From Salvia splendens (lineage: Eukaryota > Streptophyta > Magnoliopsida > Lamiales > Lamiaceae), in the NCBI RefSeq assembly GCF_004379255.2, contig NC_056035.1, forward strand, positions 22,382,502-22,446,501: a DNA stretch of 64,000 bases, given 5' to 3'. Under the pieces are notes generated by a model. The model searched no databases. It had not been told where the DNA came from and saw only the letters and a list, made by a program, of their open reading frames with translations. This document shows, piece after piece, positions 23,930 through 35,130 of this stretch; within the stretch, counting starts at the first letter, position 1, and each line of letters starts with the position of its first letter. A program made the translations under genes and the position numbers.

Positions 23930-24719
23930 GAGAGAGTTTTGATCAATGTCGAACTAATTTTGAAGACCGAACTAGATACCAAATTAGGGCCATTAGATTT
24001 AGTTTTTTGATGAGATGCGCAATTATTTCGGTTTTCATTACAAACTCATTTTACTTCATTGTAGTAGGTTTATTACTTCATTTCGGTACGTAATACCTTG
24101 AAACTACAGTATGTTTTTACTTACTTCCAGTAGGTTTTGAAATGATTCAATATAGCTTCATTTGAATTCATTGAACTGAGTTTTTACTTTATTCACTTAA
24201 AAAAATACAATTCATTCCAGTAGCTTTATTACTTCATTCAAAAACGTTATTACTTCATTGGATAAGGTATTTACTTCATTCCTATAGGACTTCAAATGTT
24301 TCTACACATACTTCATTCAAATAGTTTATTAGATCATTCAATGTACTTATTATACCATTCAATTAGGCTATCACTTCATTTTATTGTCATAGCTGGAATT
24401 TTGGGACTATCACAACATTAATAGGATGGTCTTGACGTCTCCGTCCGCGAAACAGTCTGTATGTACTTGAATGAAGTAATAATCCTATTGGAATGAAGTA
24501 AAAACCTACTGGAATGAAGTAATATATTTTGGAATGAAGTTAAATCCTCCTAATATTTTATGACTTATTTGTCCCGGGCTAAATTAAAATAGGCTCGTGA
24601 TAAAGGCGAAAATAATTTACACATTTGCTCATCTCATCCATAAAAAACTAGATCTAAAAACCTTAATTTGGTCTATTTCTGCGGTTCTGCAATAAGGAAA
24701 GGATTTGCATATAATGGAA

Positions 24720-24721
<2 letters not shown>
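23930..24721. mobile_element. Fold-back MITE M1 between TA-rich tracts
   Basis: The left arm ACCAAATTAGGGCCATTAGA continues into TTTAGTTTTTTGATGAGATG. The right arm read inward is ACCAAATTAAGGTTTTTAGA followed by TCTAGTTTTTTATGGATGAG. The interior is filled with TTACTTCATT on the left and its complement GAATGAAGTAA on the right, so most of the 0.8 kb can fold back. It is non-coding. Confidence 0.65.

Positions 24722-24750
<29 letters not shown>
24722..24750. repeat. (TA)n microsatellite
   Basis: Uninterrupted TA repeat joining elements M1 and M2. Confidence 0.95.
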
Positions 24751-24753
<3 letters not shown>

Positions 24754-24973
24754 ATCAAATGCAAACTTTAAATACTGTACAAACTCCAAACTATGATATG
24801 GACATTAGAAAATATCAACATATGACAAAATAACAACAAAAAATGTCAACACAATATCAAGTTGATGTCGTGTTCACATTTTTTGTTGCTATTATTTTAT
24901 CATCCGTTGACATTTTCTAACGGTCCAGATTATAGTTTGGAGTTTGTACAATATTTAGAGTTTTCATTATCAC
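24751..24973. mobile_element. Fold-back MITE M2
   Basis: The arms pair over more than 60 bp: TACTGTACAAACTCCAAACT and, 22 bases on, TAGAAAATATCAAC on the left, and TATTGTACAAACTCCAAACT with TAGAAAATGTCAAC on the right read inward. The element is flanked by (TA)n on the left and (AC)n(TA)n on the right. Confidence 0.8.
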
Positions 24974-24977
24974 TACC

Positions 24978-24981
24978 TTAT

Positions 24982-25023
<42 letters not shown>
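24978..25023. repeat. (AC)n(TA)n microsatellite
   Basis: An ACACAC run passes directly into a TATATA run between elements M2 and M3. Confidence 0.95.
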
Positions 25024-25024
<1 letters not shown>

Positions 25025-25312
25025 GGGTTTTGATCTATGCAAAACTAGATTTAAATACAGAAACGCAGAACAATATCATACGTATGGCACATTTAGGTCA
25101 TAGTTAGGTAATTTTTAGGTCATTCTAACAAAGCATAATCTAAAATGATCTTAGCATGACATTAAACCCAAATGTTATAATATGACCTAAAATTGCTTAA
25201 CTGTGACCTTGCGTGTTTTTGGTTAATTATTGACCATTAGATCATCTAATCCTATGGCCAAGATTTGGGCTGTATTTCTGGATTTAAATGCATTTTTATT
25301 TTGATCATCTCC
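25025..25312. mobile_element. Fold-back MITE M3
   Basis: The left end TGATCTATGCAAAACTAGAT continues TTAAATACAGAAACGCAG. The right end read inward is TGATCAAAATAAAAATGCAT then TTAAATCCAGAAATACAG. The interior has TAGGTCAT motifs in both directions. TA runs flank both ends. Confidence 0.65.
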
Positions 25313-25357
25313 ATATATATATATATAGAGAGAGAGAGAGAAAGAGAGAGAGAGAGT

Positions 25358-25680
25358 AGTGATCTAGGGAAACCGCTACTTAAATGCATAACTAGAGAAC
25401 ACGAATTTAGTTTACTATTAGAGCGATTTAGTTCACTATAAGAGTGATTTAGTTCACTACAAGAAGTAGTGAACCAAAACGCCTTTATAGTGAACTAAAT
25501 TCTGCACGAAGTAAATACTTCACTATAATGGTGCTTTGGTTCACTCCTTCCTGTAGTGAACTAAATCACTCTTGTAGTGAACTAAATCGCCCATATAGTG
25601 AACTAGATCATTTTTATCTAATGACCGAGATTTGTTCTCTAGTTATACACTTAATATTAGTTATACTTTAATAATCTCCC
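25358..25680. mobile_element. Fold-back MITE M4 with TAGTTCACTA repeats
   Basis: Terminal arms ATGCATAACTAGAGAACA (left) and GTGTATAACTAGAGAACA (right, read inward). The interior has at least four TTTAGTTCACTA units on the left and the complementary TAGTGAACTAAA on the right. (TA)n(GA)n and (TA)n tracts flank it. Confidence 0.75.
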
Positions 25681-25973
25681 TATATATATATATATCCCTA
25701 TATATATATATATGGTTGTGATCAATTGAGATTTTTTAGCCTAATTGAGAATTGCGATGCATTATCAGCCACTCATTTTTATTAAATGAGTGGTCCAGAA
25801 TTTGCCACAAGGAAAATATTTTTAGATTAATTAATTATGAAAGGGCAGAATGGTAATTTCATGGTACATTTTATTCAATAATTTTTTTTTAAAATTTTTA
25901 AATTTTGTTTTTAATTTTTTTTTAATTTTTTTGTCAATTACACACATATAATGTCAACTATGTGTACATGTGG
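25681..25973. other. TA tract and the left part of a possible fifth element
   Basis: TATATA(TCCC)TATATA lies at 25681-25713. It is followed by GGTTGTGATCAATTGAGA, whose GATCAA start resembles the other elements of the row, but I found no matching right arm. Confidence 0.4.
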
Positions 25974-26155
25974 GCCTGCGTGGATATGTGGTTGAGAAGG
26001 GTGGCAAGGATATGGTACCATCCTGGAGGTCTTGAGTTCGACTCCTAGATGGCGCGACTTTGGGATTAATTTCCCTGTGGGCCTGTTCAAGGTTGTTTCC
26101 TTGGGGCTTGGCAAGCTTTCGAGCCAAACTCAAACTCAAACCCAATTTTTTTTTT
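25974..26155 (+). mobile_element. tRNA-derived SINE
   Basis: A box A-like TGGTTGAGAAGG lies at 25989-26000 and a good box B, AGTTCGACTCC, at 26035-26045, the internal promoter of RNA polymerase III genes. A tRNA-unrelated body (GGGATTAATTTCCCTGTGGG) follows, ending in AACCCAATTTTTTTTTT. The poly-T tail is typical of many plant SINEs. I did not find a clear target duplication. Confidence 0.6.
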
Positions 26156-26753
26156 CATATCCACCTACTTGTTATACGTTTTCAATTACACCTACATACT
26201 TATTTAAATTACACATTAATCCCACAACATTATATCAAAAATTTAAATTAAATTAAATAATAAAATAAACTTTCTTATTATATATTAAAAATACTTTATA
26301 TTAAAAAAATACACTAACTTAAAAATTAATATACACTTCACAAGCTATGATAAAATTAAAACATAAATCAAAACATATTGAAAATATCACAACTATGAAA
26401 AAAATATACCACAATGTGGATATAAAATTGAAAAAAAAATTCAAGATTCGAAATTTGTGTTTGTTCCCACAGCTGATCAACTAGTGCAACTCCGGAGAAA
26501 CATTTTATTTCTTTTTGCACTCGTGCATCTTTATTTGAACTCGTGCATCTTTATTTTTTCGTGTTTTAATTCACATAATTAAATAATAATGGACCGATTT
26601 GCAATATCTCATAAATTTTTGCAGTAACACCATATTTGGTGTACACCTTATTTGGTGTAAATCCGTAGAAAACACCAAAAATGGATTTGCGTTTGGTGTA
26701 TCGTTGGAGATGATTTTTACCCTAAAAATGGATTTTGGTGTATGATTGGAGTT
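26156..26753. other. AT-rich spacer with a MITE remnant
   Basis: No gene here. From about 26620 the motif TTTGGTGTA recurs, and the segment ends GATTGGAGTTGGTC, the look of a Tourist-like MITE terminus. Copia Z inserted at GGTCT; joining both flanks gives TTGGAGTTGGTCTTA, so Z may have landed at the end of such an element. Confidence 0.4.
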
Positions 26754-26758
26754 GGTCT

Positions 26759-27202
26759 TGTTGGGTTTGTGTGTGGCTGGATGAATCAAATGCGGCCAAA
26801 TAAATAAGTAACTCATGGCCCAAATCGCAAAGGCCCAAGACAACCGAGGAATCGGCCATTTGAGTGAGCTCGTTAGCTCATTCAGTTAAGTTGTTATACT
26901 TAGCTGATTTCTTTTTCTTCTTCTTCTTCTTCTTCTTCTTCATCATCATCATTCGAGTTATACAAGAAAATAGAGATAAGAGAGTATATACTGTAATTCT
27001 ATTAGCTAGCTAGTTGAGAGTTTCACAATCGAGTTGTCTTCTCCGATTGAGTAGTGTGCTAGATTGATTGATTGAGTATATTGTAATCGGTTTCCACCAT
27101 TTGTATCCGGAATAAAATCATCTCCCCTTCATCCGTGGATGTAGATTCGTTTATGGATCGAACCACGTAAATCTCGCGTCGATCTTTGCATTTGATTCTT
27201 CA
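26759..27202 (+). repeat. 5' LTR of Z
   Basis: 444 bp, nearly identical to the 3' LTR. The main length difference is a (TTC)n(ATC)n microsatellite at 26908-26955, longer here than in the 3' LTR. Confidence 0.93.
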
Positions 27203-27205
27203 AAT

Positions 27206-27221
27206 TGGTGCCGCTTGTGGG
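27206..27221 (+). other. Candidate primer binding site of Z
   Basis: TGGTGCCGCTTGTGGG begins three bases after the LTR. A TGG start fits pairing with a tRNA CCA end, but I cannot name the tRNA. Confidence 0.45.
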
Positions 27222-27222
27222 A

Positions 27223-27903
27223 AATTTGCATTTGAAGGCTGATCCGAAGGCTCAAGATCTTCAACAAAAGGCCTACAACACTCTAATCCTGAGTCTCAGT
27301 GATCAGGTATTGAGGGAGGTTTCGAAGGAGGAGACCGCCGCTGCAATTTGGGAGAAGCTTGAGTCCATCTACATGACGAAGTCTCTTGCCAATCGCCTTC
27401 ATCTAAAACAAAGGCTCTCTACTTTCAAGATTTCAGAGACAAAGAGCATCTTGGAGCAACTCGAAGATTTTGGTAAATGTGTGGATGATCTGGAAAACAT
27501 TGATGAGCAGACCAAGGATGAAGATAAAGCCCTTATGCTTCTGAATTCACTGCCAAAAAGCTACGAACAATTCAAGGATGCTATACTCCTTGGAAGGGAC
27601 TCCAAGATCACCTATGAGGAGGTGTATTCGGCCTTGAAGTTAAAGGACCTTCAGAACTCTTCAGGGAAGTCCCTTGATCCGGTTGGAGAAAGCATGAATG
27701 TGAAGGCTAATATCAAGAAGCCTGATAAGGGGAAGAAGCAAGGTTCTGATTAATGGAAAGGGAGGAGTCAGAAGGAGTCAGACCAGAAGGAATCTAAGAC
27801 TTGCCATTATTGCAAGAAACCTGGACACATCAAGAAAAATTATTTTGCTTGGAAGAAGAAGCATGCTAAAGGCAGCTCAGATGAAAACACTATTGACTGT
27901 GCA
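27223..27903 (+). pseudogene. Copia Gag of Z, N-terminally truncated
   Basis: Gag forms the retrotransposon particle. The reading frame begins abruptly after the primer site, with no leader and without the usual first Gag residues. It continues LSDQVLREVSKEETAAAIWE, LESIYMTKSLANRLHLKQRL and LLNSLPKSYEQFKDAIL, all characteristic of copia Gag (UBN2 family). A TAA stop interrupts it at 27751-27753. Beyond the stop lies the zinc knuckle CHYCKKPGHIKKNYF, where the fourth metal ligand (Cys) is replaced by Tyr. The stop, the missing start and the lost Cys make this non-functional. Confidence 0.85.
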
Positions 27904-27909
27904 GCTGAA

Positions 27910-29096
27910 TTGGAGTCAGCTCAGGTTATGAATGTGACTGAGAAGCCTATTGCAGACTCTTGGATAATGGACTCTGGCTGTTTCTTCCACATATGCAGCC
28001 ATAAGAACTGGTTTGAGGACCTCACTGAGGCTGAGGGGTCAGTCTTGCTGGGAATCAATCAGGTATGTGCTGTTAAAGGAATTGGTAATATTCACTTTAA
28101 GGTGCATGATGGTTCTATTAAATTGCTGACTGATGTGAGATATATACCTAGCATTAAGAGGAATCTCATATCTGTTGGTGTCTTAGAAATGAAGGGGTTT
28201 TCTTGTGTGTTCTCTGATAGTTGCATGAGAGTTTTGTCTGGGAATGCCATTGCTATGATAGCATCTAGAAGAAATAGATTGTATTATCTGGAAGTTGAGG
28301 TTTTTGTGGGGAGTTCTTGTGTTGCTGAGGATCAGAGTCTGGTAATGTGGCATAAGAGGCTGGGGCATGTAGGTGATAAGGGGCTTAGAGAGCTGGTTAA
28401 GAAGGGCATCTTCACATGTAATGAACAAGAAAGTGTGAAGATGTGTGAGTTTTGCTTGCTGGGAAAGGAAAAGAAATTACCTTATGGCTCAGGTAAGCAC
28501 AGCTCCACAAAGCCTCTGGACTACTGTCACAGTGATTTATGGGGGCCTAGTCCAGTGAATTCCATAGGAGGTGGGAGGTATTTCTTGAGCATAATTGATG
28601 ACTATAGCAGAAAGGTATGGGTCTGGATACTCAAAGAGAAGTTAGAGACTTTTGAGAAGTTTAAAACCTGGTACAAAACAGTTGAAGTTGAGAAGGGGTA
28701 TGGTCTGAAATATCTAAGGACAGACAATGGCCTTGAATTCCTGTCTGCAGAGTTTGATATTTTATGCAAGCATAGGGGAATAAAAGGCACAGGACTGCCC
28801 TGGGGAATCCTCAACAGAATGGGACTGCAGAAAGAATGAATAGAACACTTCTTGAGAGGGTAAGATGTATGATGTTCACCTCTGGGATGCGTAAGAGATT
28901 CTGGGCAGAAGTTGTCTCTACTGCAGCAAAATTGATCAACAAATGTCCAAGCTCAGCCATTGATACCCCAGACAACAGATGGTGTGGGAGCTTAGGAGAT
29001 TATGAGAAACTCAGGATTTTTGGCTGCAGAGCTTTTCCTCATATAAGGCAGGGAAAACTTGAACCTAGAGCATTGAAGTGTGTTTTTTTGGGCTAC
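27910..29096 (+). pseudogene. Copia protease and integrase of Z
   Basis: The protease signature is SWIMDSGCFFHIC (catalytic DSG). The GAG-pre-integrase block MWHKRLGHVGDKGLRELVKK and the Cys pair CEFCLLGK follow. The integrase core has Asp in HSDLWGPSP, Asp in LRTDNGLEF and Glu in NGTAERMNRTLLE. A frameshift near 28800 separates the last two blocks. After KCVFLGY the frame is cut by the insertion of X and Y at GCTAC. It continues QDGVKGY at 43751 once they are removed. The enzyme would cut and join cDNA ends; here it is broken. Confidence 0.9.
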
Positions 29097-30678
29097 TGAT
29101 AAGGCTCGTTTCATGCATTGGTTTTGGGTGATATTACATGCTTTTTTGGGAAGATAATGCGCAAATTTGAGATTAAGTGTGCAGATATTTGCTGGGTCAA
29201 GTAGATGCTGCAAATTGACCGAGCAGATGCAAAATGAGCAGAAAAGGAGTAAAAAGTGTCAAAAATCCGCTAGGTCAAAGAGAATTACCAGGAGAGCAGG
29301 TGCGTGAAAAATCTACCGAACCCAGGAACGCACACAAATTACCCGGGGCGGGGAAAATGGAGCAGAAAAAGTAAAGAAAGGAGCAGATTTAAAAGATCCT
29401 ATTTTAAGGGTACAAACATCAAATCATGAAGAGCATACCCTAGGGATTCGAGCTTGAAGCCTCCCTATATAAATGGCCATCATGAATGAAGAAGGCAGCG
29501 CTTAACGCTACCATTCTCGTAGTTTAGGTAGAAAACTCTCATAGGCGCTTAACGCCAACGCTTCCTTAGCTTAGTTTAGTTGAGTTGTTGATTTCTTAGT
29601 TTAGTTTAGATAGTTTGCTGTTTTCTTAGCGTAATTTCATGGTTTTGACGGAGGAATTGACGACTCCGATGTTGGATCTCTATTTACTTCCGGTTTTTTG
29701 AAGCTTTGTTTTATTCTTATGCTCTGGACCTTGCTGTTTTTAGATCTATTTCGTGTTCTGAATTCCATAGCTGCTGTAGTTGTTTCTAAAGTTCAAGTCA
29801 CACTCTATTTTGAATCTAGAGCTATGGAAATTGCAGTTTATCTTCTGTTGATTTTGTCTTGTTGATGTTTAATTTCTGTTGTTCTGTTTCACAATTGTTG
29901 TTTGTTGGTTGTTTGGAGTTGGGATCTGTTGGATTGTCGTTGGATTTTGTGGATCTGGATGTGGGGATGTTGGGGTTTTGTTGGATTGTGGTGGATCTGA
30001 ATCTGTGTTGGTGGATCTGAAGTTTTCTGTTTCTATTCTGCATGATTATGGTTGTTTATTGTTCGATCTCGCATCTGCTAGACCCAGTAGCTTAGATCTG
30101 TTAGTTTAGGCATTAATTTCATGTTTAAATTTAGATCTAAGATTGCTCTGTTTTCATGGTGTTTAATGCTCTGTTTTGTTCTGTATTTCCCGTTGGATTC
30201 ATGAAGAAGATGAAGTTTGCTGGTAGCTAGGATTATATCTGCATCTGCTTGTCCTCTTTTTGCTTTTACAGCTTTTCTGCCAGCCCCAGCCACTTTAGGA
30301 AAAATAGTCCCCACTTGCCTTTCATCTTTGTCTGCCTATTTTAGGAAAGCCTTTAGCTTGGTTAGTAAGTTTCAATTGTTTTCTTGAGTTGCTTTCATGT
30401 TTTATTAAAATGATCAAAAATGTTTTCGTGTTTTATTTTCCCGCCGTACTTCTTCAGTCTCCTAGGTCAGGTAGATAGATCCAGTTTAATTCCGCCAGGT
30501 CAAGTAGATTAGAGTCTTAACCCACTTAATGAATGTGCGGCAGCAGCCGACCCCTTTTCCGATTGTGTCGTAGAAACAATCTTGTGTAGGTCTCTAGTCT
30601 CTGTGGTTCGACCCCGCTCTTTCTGTTTATACTTTGTAATATTTGTTGCATTAGTGAGAAAATTATAAATCTTGTTGA
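29097..30678 (+). repeat. 5' LTR of X, 3' end deleted
   Basis: Homology with the 3' LTR stops at ATCTTGTTGA (30669-30678). The 3' LTR continues about 48 bases further to its TCTTCA end. The next bases, GGACTATGGTGTTATC, look like what follows a GCCGGGGA primer site, so LTR end and primer site were probably deleted together. Confidence 0.8.
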
Positions 30679-31297
30679 GGACTATGGTGTTATCTACTTG
30701 ATTTTGTTTCTCCGACACTGTAAATAGCTTTCGGCTTTCTTTAATTTTCTGTTTTTGATCGTTTTCTTTTGTCCAGACATGACTTCTTATCCAAGGTGTT
30801 TTCCAAGGTTGAAAAAATCAAGGCTGAAGTGGAGAAGGAAAGCTCTCCGATTACATGTGGCTGAAAGAATGCCTATGGGGCCAGGGAGTTTTCTTGTTCT
30901 TTCAATTTTATGATTAATGGTTGCATATATGATCCTTGGATACTTTAGAAGCTCATTTTGTAAATACTTTTAGGCGACTTTTAATTCTTGAAAATAGTTT
31001 TCTAAGAAAAATCCAAAAACATTTAAAAAAATTTAAAAAAATTTTAAACAAAAAATTTAGAAAATTGCAAAAAGATTTTTAGATATTTTAAATCCCTTTT
31101 TCTAATTAAGTTTATTTAAAAAAATTATTTTCAAAAACAAAATTGGGGATAATTCGGAGTTACGCGTAATAGGAAAAACTCCACTTCGCATGCACCTTAT
31201 TATTGCATAACTGGTCAGTTTGCTAAGTACTATTCGGAAATCTGCTGGGTCAGGTAGATAGGAAGGAATTTGAAATTTTTTGGACTGAACCAGTATA
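30679..31297. other. Leader region of X, no coding potential
   Basis: Contains TGACTTCTTATCCAAGGTGT and a very A/T-rich run of TTTAAAAAAATTT (31015-31130), then GCTGGGTCAGGTAGATAGG, a motif repeated in the LTRs of X. Confidence 0.5.
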
Positions 31298-32756
31298 TGT
31301 TAGGGTTTTGTATACTAGAAATCACCTTTCGAGTGATTGAATACTGTAAAACTCTACTTGTTATTTTCCAATGAATAAAACAGATTATTTTTGTCATAAT
31401 GTTGTTATGTTTTACATTTAATGGTTGTTTATTGCATATTTAAATGTATAAGAACGTAACAAAGTCTAAGTCTTTGTTCTAGTAGACCGGTTGTGGGCGT
31501 CGTCCACTTTAAGGTAACACGGTCAGTTCTGAACAAAGAAAAAGAAGAATTTCACAACCCAGATGACCTAGACTACCTATCGTGAAAGGTTGCAATGTCA
31601 GTCCGATTATTTATAAGCCTTATTGAAATAAGATGACGTTGGTGTGGTATAGCACTGAATGGATCTAACAGCAAGACGAGTCTTTATGCTATCTACTGAA
31701 AGATGAGGTCTTGATAATAATTTCTTAATCAACGTACGTTAGCATTGAGCATACGATATTGAGTATCTACTACTTTGACTTACCAAAGGTGCGGGTTTTT
31801 CGTAACCCAACGATCCAAGTATATTGGGTAGAGGTGATCATTATCTAGCTGCGCTAGGATTGCTATTACGTTGAATCGTGCGCGAGGAGAGTCTCGTTTG
31901 ATAACATCCACAATAGGAGCTCGAAACAAGGTTTTATTATTCGGAACCTAGCTAGTTGGAGTTTGATTACTCTATGAATAATAAATAAAAGTTTCTTGCT
32001 AAGTCCACTCTTGGAGATTAAATATGTTGATTAATTAAGTCCATAGCAGACATTAATTAATTAATGGATGTTACTATCTTAAACGCGGGAAATGAATTGA
32101 ACGCAAATAAAGGAAACCCGGAATACTTGTAATTTCAGATTTGGAAAGGCAGTGCAATATTACTTCTGTAGTGGTTGCTTGTAATATTCCAATATAAGCT
32201 TAAATTAAATTGTGGGTTCAATTTAATTAGTAAAAAGCTAATTGGGTGAGGCCTGATCCAATTCTTCCTTAGATCCCGGACTATGCCCAATTTGTGACTT
32301 AATATAAATAGGAGAATAAAGGATACATAAAACACTTTTTTCTACATAAAAATTTTGTCCCCCTCTAGAGAAAGAGAGTTCGAAATTTGAGCCTCCTCCC
32401 TGAGCAGTTTCTGTCTTTCATTATTCGAGTCCTAGTACGTTGGTGAGATTTGCCCACACAAATATCAGCGTATAGTCTGGGACACCAGTCAGAAGATTCG
32501 AGGTCTTGTATTGAAGATCTTCACGTGGAGACGGAGCAAGCCATCATCGATTCTTGATTGAATCAACGAGGTAAATTGGCTAATTCCGTAGTAAGCATGT
32601 TTTAGGGATTTTATATGCTAAAGCATGTTTTAATTCAAGTTATGAGCATGATACATGTGATAATTGTGCGAATAGAATTTGTCTGAATAATCTGCTAAAT
32701 AGATCAAATTCATGTGATCGGATAAATGCTGCACGCTTCCGCTGCCAACCCCTTCA
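31298..32756 (+). mobile_element. Solo LTR (copia-like) inside X
   Basis: It runs from TGTTAGGGTTTTGTATACTA to CTGCCAACCCCTTCA, 1459 bp, flanked by GTATA (31293-31297) and GTTTA (32757-32761), a 5-bp duplication with one change. No second LTR or interior follows. Diverged pieces of the same LTR family lie at about 49330-49629 and 53121-53310. The solo form implies LTR-LTR recombination removed the rest. Confidence 0.82.
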
Positions 32757-33073
32757 GTTTACTCCCAAGAATACTTGAGCAAAAGTTGTACATAGTGTGA
32801 ATATGTTTTTTTTTTTTCTGAAATTCCTTATTAAAATCCAAACAAAGAAAAAAATTTATTCCCAAAAATATTTTTGAAATTATAAGTAAATCTGGGAAAG
32901 AAGTTTATAAATGAAAAAAAAAATTTGGATCTTACATCCACTTGACCAGTTTGCTTAAGAATTTCAAGTTTTAGTTTCGTAGGTCAGGAAGAGAGTACAA
33001 GGACCTCCAAGGAATTCCAATGATGAAGCTCCCTATTCAGGAAATAAGGAAGACGACTACCTGACCCAGCAGA

Positions 33074-33343
33074 ATGGCAAGTCAGAAACAGGAGAAACAG
33101 AGGATTCCGCCCAGCAGGGGGTGGCCAAACCTGCTCTACAAACTCCAGACTATCGATGTTGATGTACAAGCAAGAGAGGACTTACCCTCGTGTCATCCAG
33201 CAAGAGAGCAAGGAATCCCCAAAGAAGATGCAACCCCCATGACCAGCAAGAGGACCAAGAAGGCAAGCACCACCAGCACCCCTAGGAAGGCTACTCCAAA
33301 AGGAGCCAAAAGCAAAATTGAACCACCCCAAATGACCAAGTAA
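33074..33343 (+). pseudogene. Gag-like C-terminal remnant in X
   Basis: An open stretch of 89 codons ends TPRKATPKGAKSKIEPPQMTK-like, very rich in Lys, Thr and Pro, and stops at 33341-33343. It sits where the end of the coding region of Tat-type elements would be, just before the hairpin repeats. No domain can be recognised, so this is only a guess from position and composition. Confidence 0.3.
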
Positions 33344-33442
33344 TTTTTATTTTCAGTTTTGGTTTTATTTTGTTAGATGTCTGCTATGCATGTTGTGTTT
33401 CTGTTATCGTGCATGCTTCGTTGTGTCTGTATATATGTATGT

Positions 33443-33664
33443 TTTGTGTACCTTCTCCCACTTAGCTCAATTCTTGGTCTAAGTGTGAGAAGTTTTTGTT
33501 AATATAGCATGTGTTTGGTATCTGTGTTTTCTGTGTATATCTTCTCCCACTTAGCCCATTGCTTGGCCTAAGTTTGAGAAGATTGTTGTGTATATACGTT
33601 CTGTTAATTGATGTTTTTGTCTTCTCCCACTTAGCCCAATTCTTGGTCTAAGTGTGAGAAGTTT
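33443..33664 (+). repeat. Three tandem stem-loop units in X
   Basis: CTTCTCCCACTTAG pairs with CTAAGTGTGAGAAG around a loop of about 15 bases. This unit occurs at about 33451-33491, 33541-33581 and 33622-33661. The spacers between units differ while the stems are kept, apart from G/T changes that still pair in RNA. Confidence 0.85.
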
Positions 33665-35130
33665 GTGTTTTCTTTGTGTTTGTGATCTCTGTTTTGTTGT
33701 CGCCACTAACTGCCCTGTTTTCCACCTCATTGGGATTGCTTGGGGACAAGCATGAATGAAGTGGGAGGGGGAGAACAGTTAGTGCAGTTAGTGTCAAGCA
33801 TGTAAATAATCTGTTAGGTCTAAGAGTCTGTAGTTTTTTTTAGGTTCTGTGTTTGTGTATGCATAACTGGTATAATAAATAGCAAAAGACCCTTAGGGAG
33901 AGTAATTGAAGAGATAATATATGCCAATTTGTAAAACTCTTTTCCTTAATAAATCAAAGTCAGTTGGATGAAGTAAGAACGATAGAAAATGCCTAAATTT
34001 GAAACTAACTGTGAAGCCCTCTTAAATAGTGAGTTATAAGCCTAGAGTAGAACACTTTCTACTAAACACATTAAAAAAGAATAGAGTGGCTGTCATTGAT
34101 GCTAAGGGAAAAGTGACACAGATAGTAAGAACTAAAGGCAATAGGGACAACCATTTTGAGCTTAATTCTTTCGAACTTGCTGAACCTGCCTCATTGGAAG
34201 GGCACCCCTTAGTGAACTCTTTGGGCCTGTACTAAACTGAATCCATTTTTTTGGAACCTTTAGCCTTCATGCCATGTGAACAAGGGGGCAGGGATTGAGT
34301 AGCTCGATGGTAGGGGTAGAAGAGAGATTGAGAAACAAGGGAAAAATGTGCAAAAAGTTAGAAAAAAGAAACGAGCAAGAAAAGTTGTAACTTGACCCGA
34401 GAAAAATGTTAGAATAAGGGTAGAAAAAATATATATACATGTCATCAGGCCCAGGAAAGAGAAAAGAAGTTAGAAAAGAAAATGGGCAGGAACAGTTGTA
34501 ACCTGACCCAAGAAAAAATACAGAAAAAAGAAGGTTATATGGCCCAGTGAAAATAAAGTAGGGAAAATAAGGCTAATTAGCCAGGGAACATCTCCAAAAT
34601 GTTGGGAAAGATGAAATTATACACGGGGAGGTTGTTACCAAGTTTTGTCCCTAAGTTCACATGTCTGCATCATGTTTTCACTTATTCTTCTTGAACTTAG
34701 GACCCCTAGGATTCTCACCTATATACACTGTGATCCCCTAGCCCCGTTAAAACCGAATGAAAGACCTTAAGGAACTATTCTGTGGCATCCGATCTCAAGG
34801 CATCAGTGGTATGGCAATATGATGAGCGAATGATCCTAACATCTCTAGTGAGAAATGAGTGATTGAGTGAATCCAACAGATGGTAAGAAATAAGGCTATC
34901 TTGACGAACAGACAACCTGACCAAATAGAAGAAGGGATGGGGAAGAATCTGAGGCTGTAGATGCTTGGATTGACCTTAATCTTTGTCGAAGTCTGTTGCG
35001 TCTAGGTCTAGAAGTTTTTTGTCTCCCGTTTTAGAGTCGGTCATTTGATAACCATGCATTGAAACTTGCCTTATGTATTTTATTTTTTCTTTCATACTTG
35101 AGGATCAGTATGGTTTAAGTATGAGCAATT

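Noticed and set aside
26032..26256. Short plus-strand frames over the SINE
   Set aside because: The segment has box A and box B of a polymerase III promoter and a poly-T tail; the frames are incidental.
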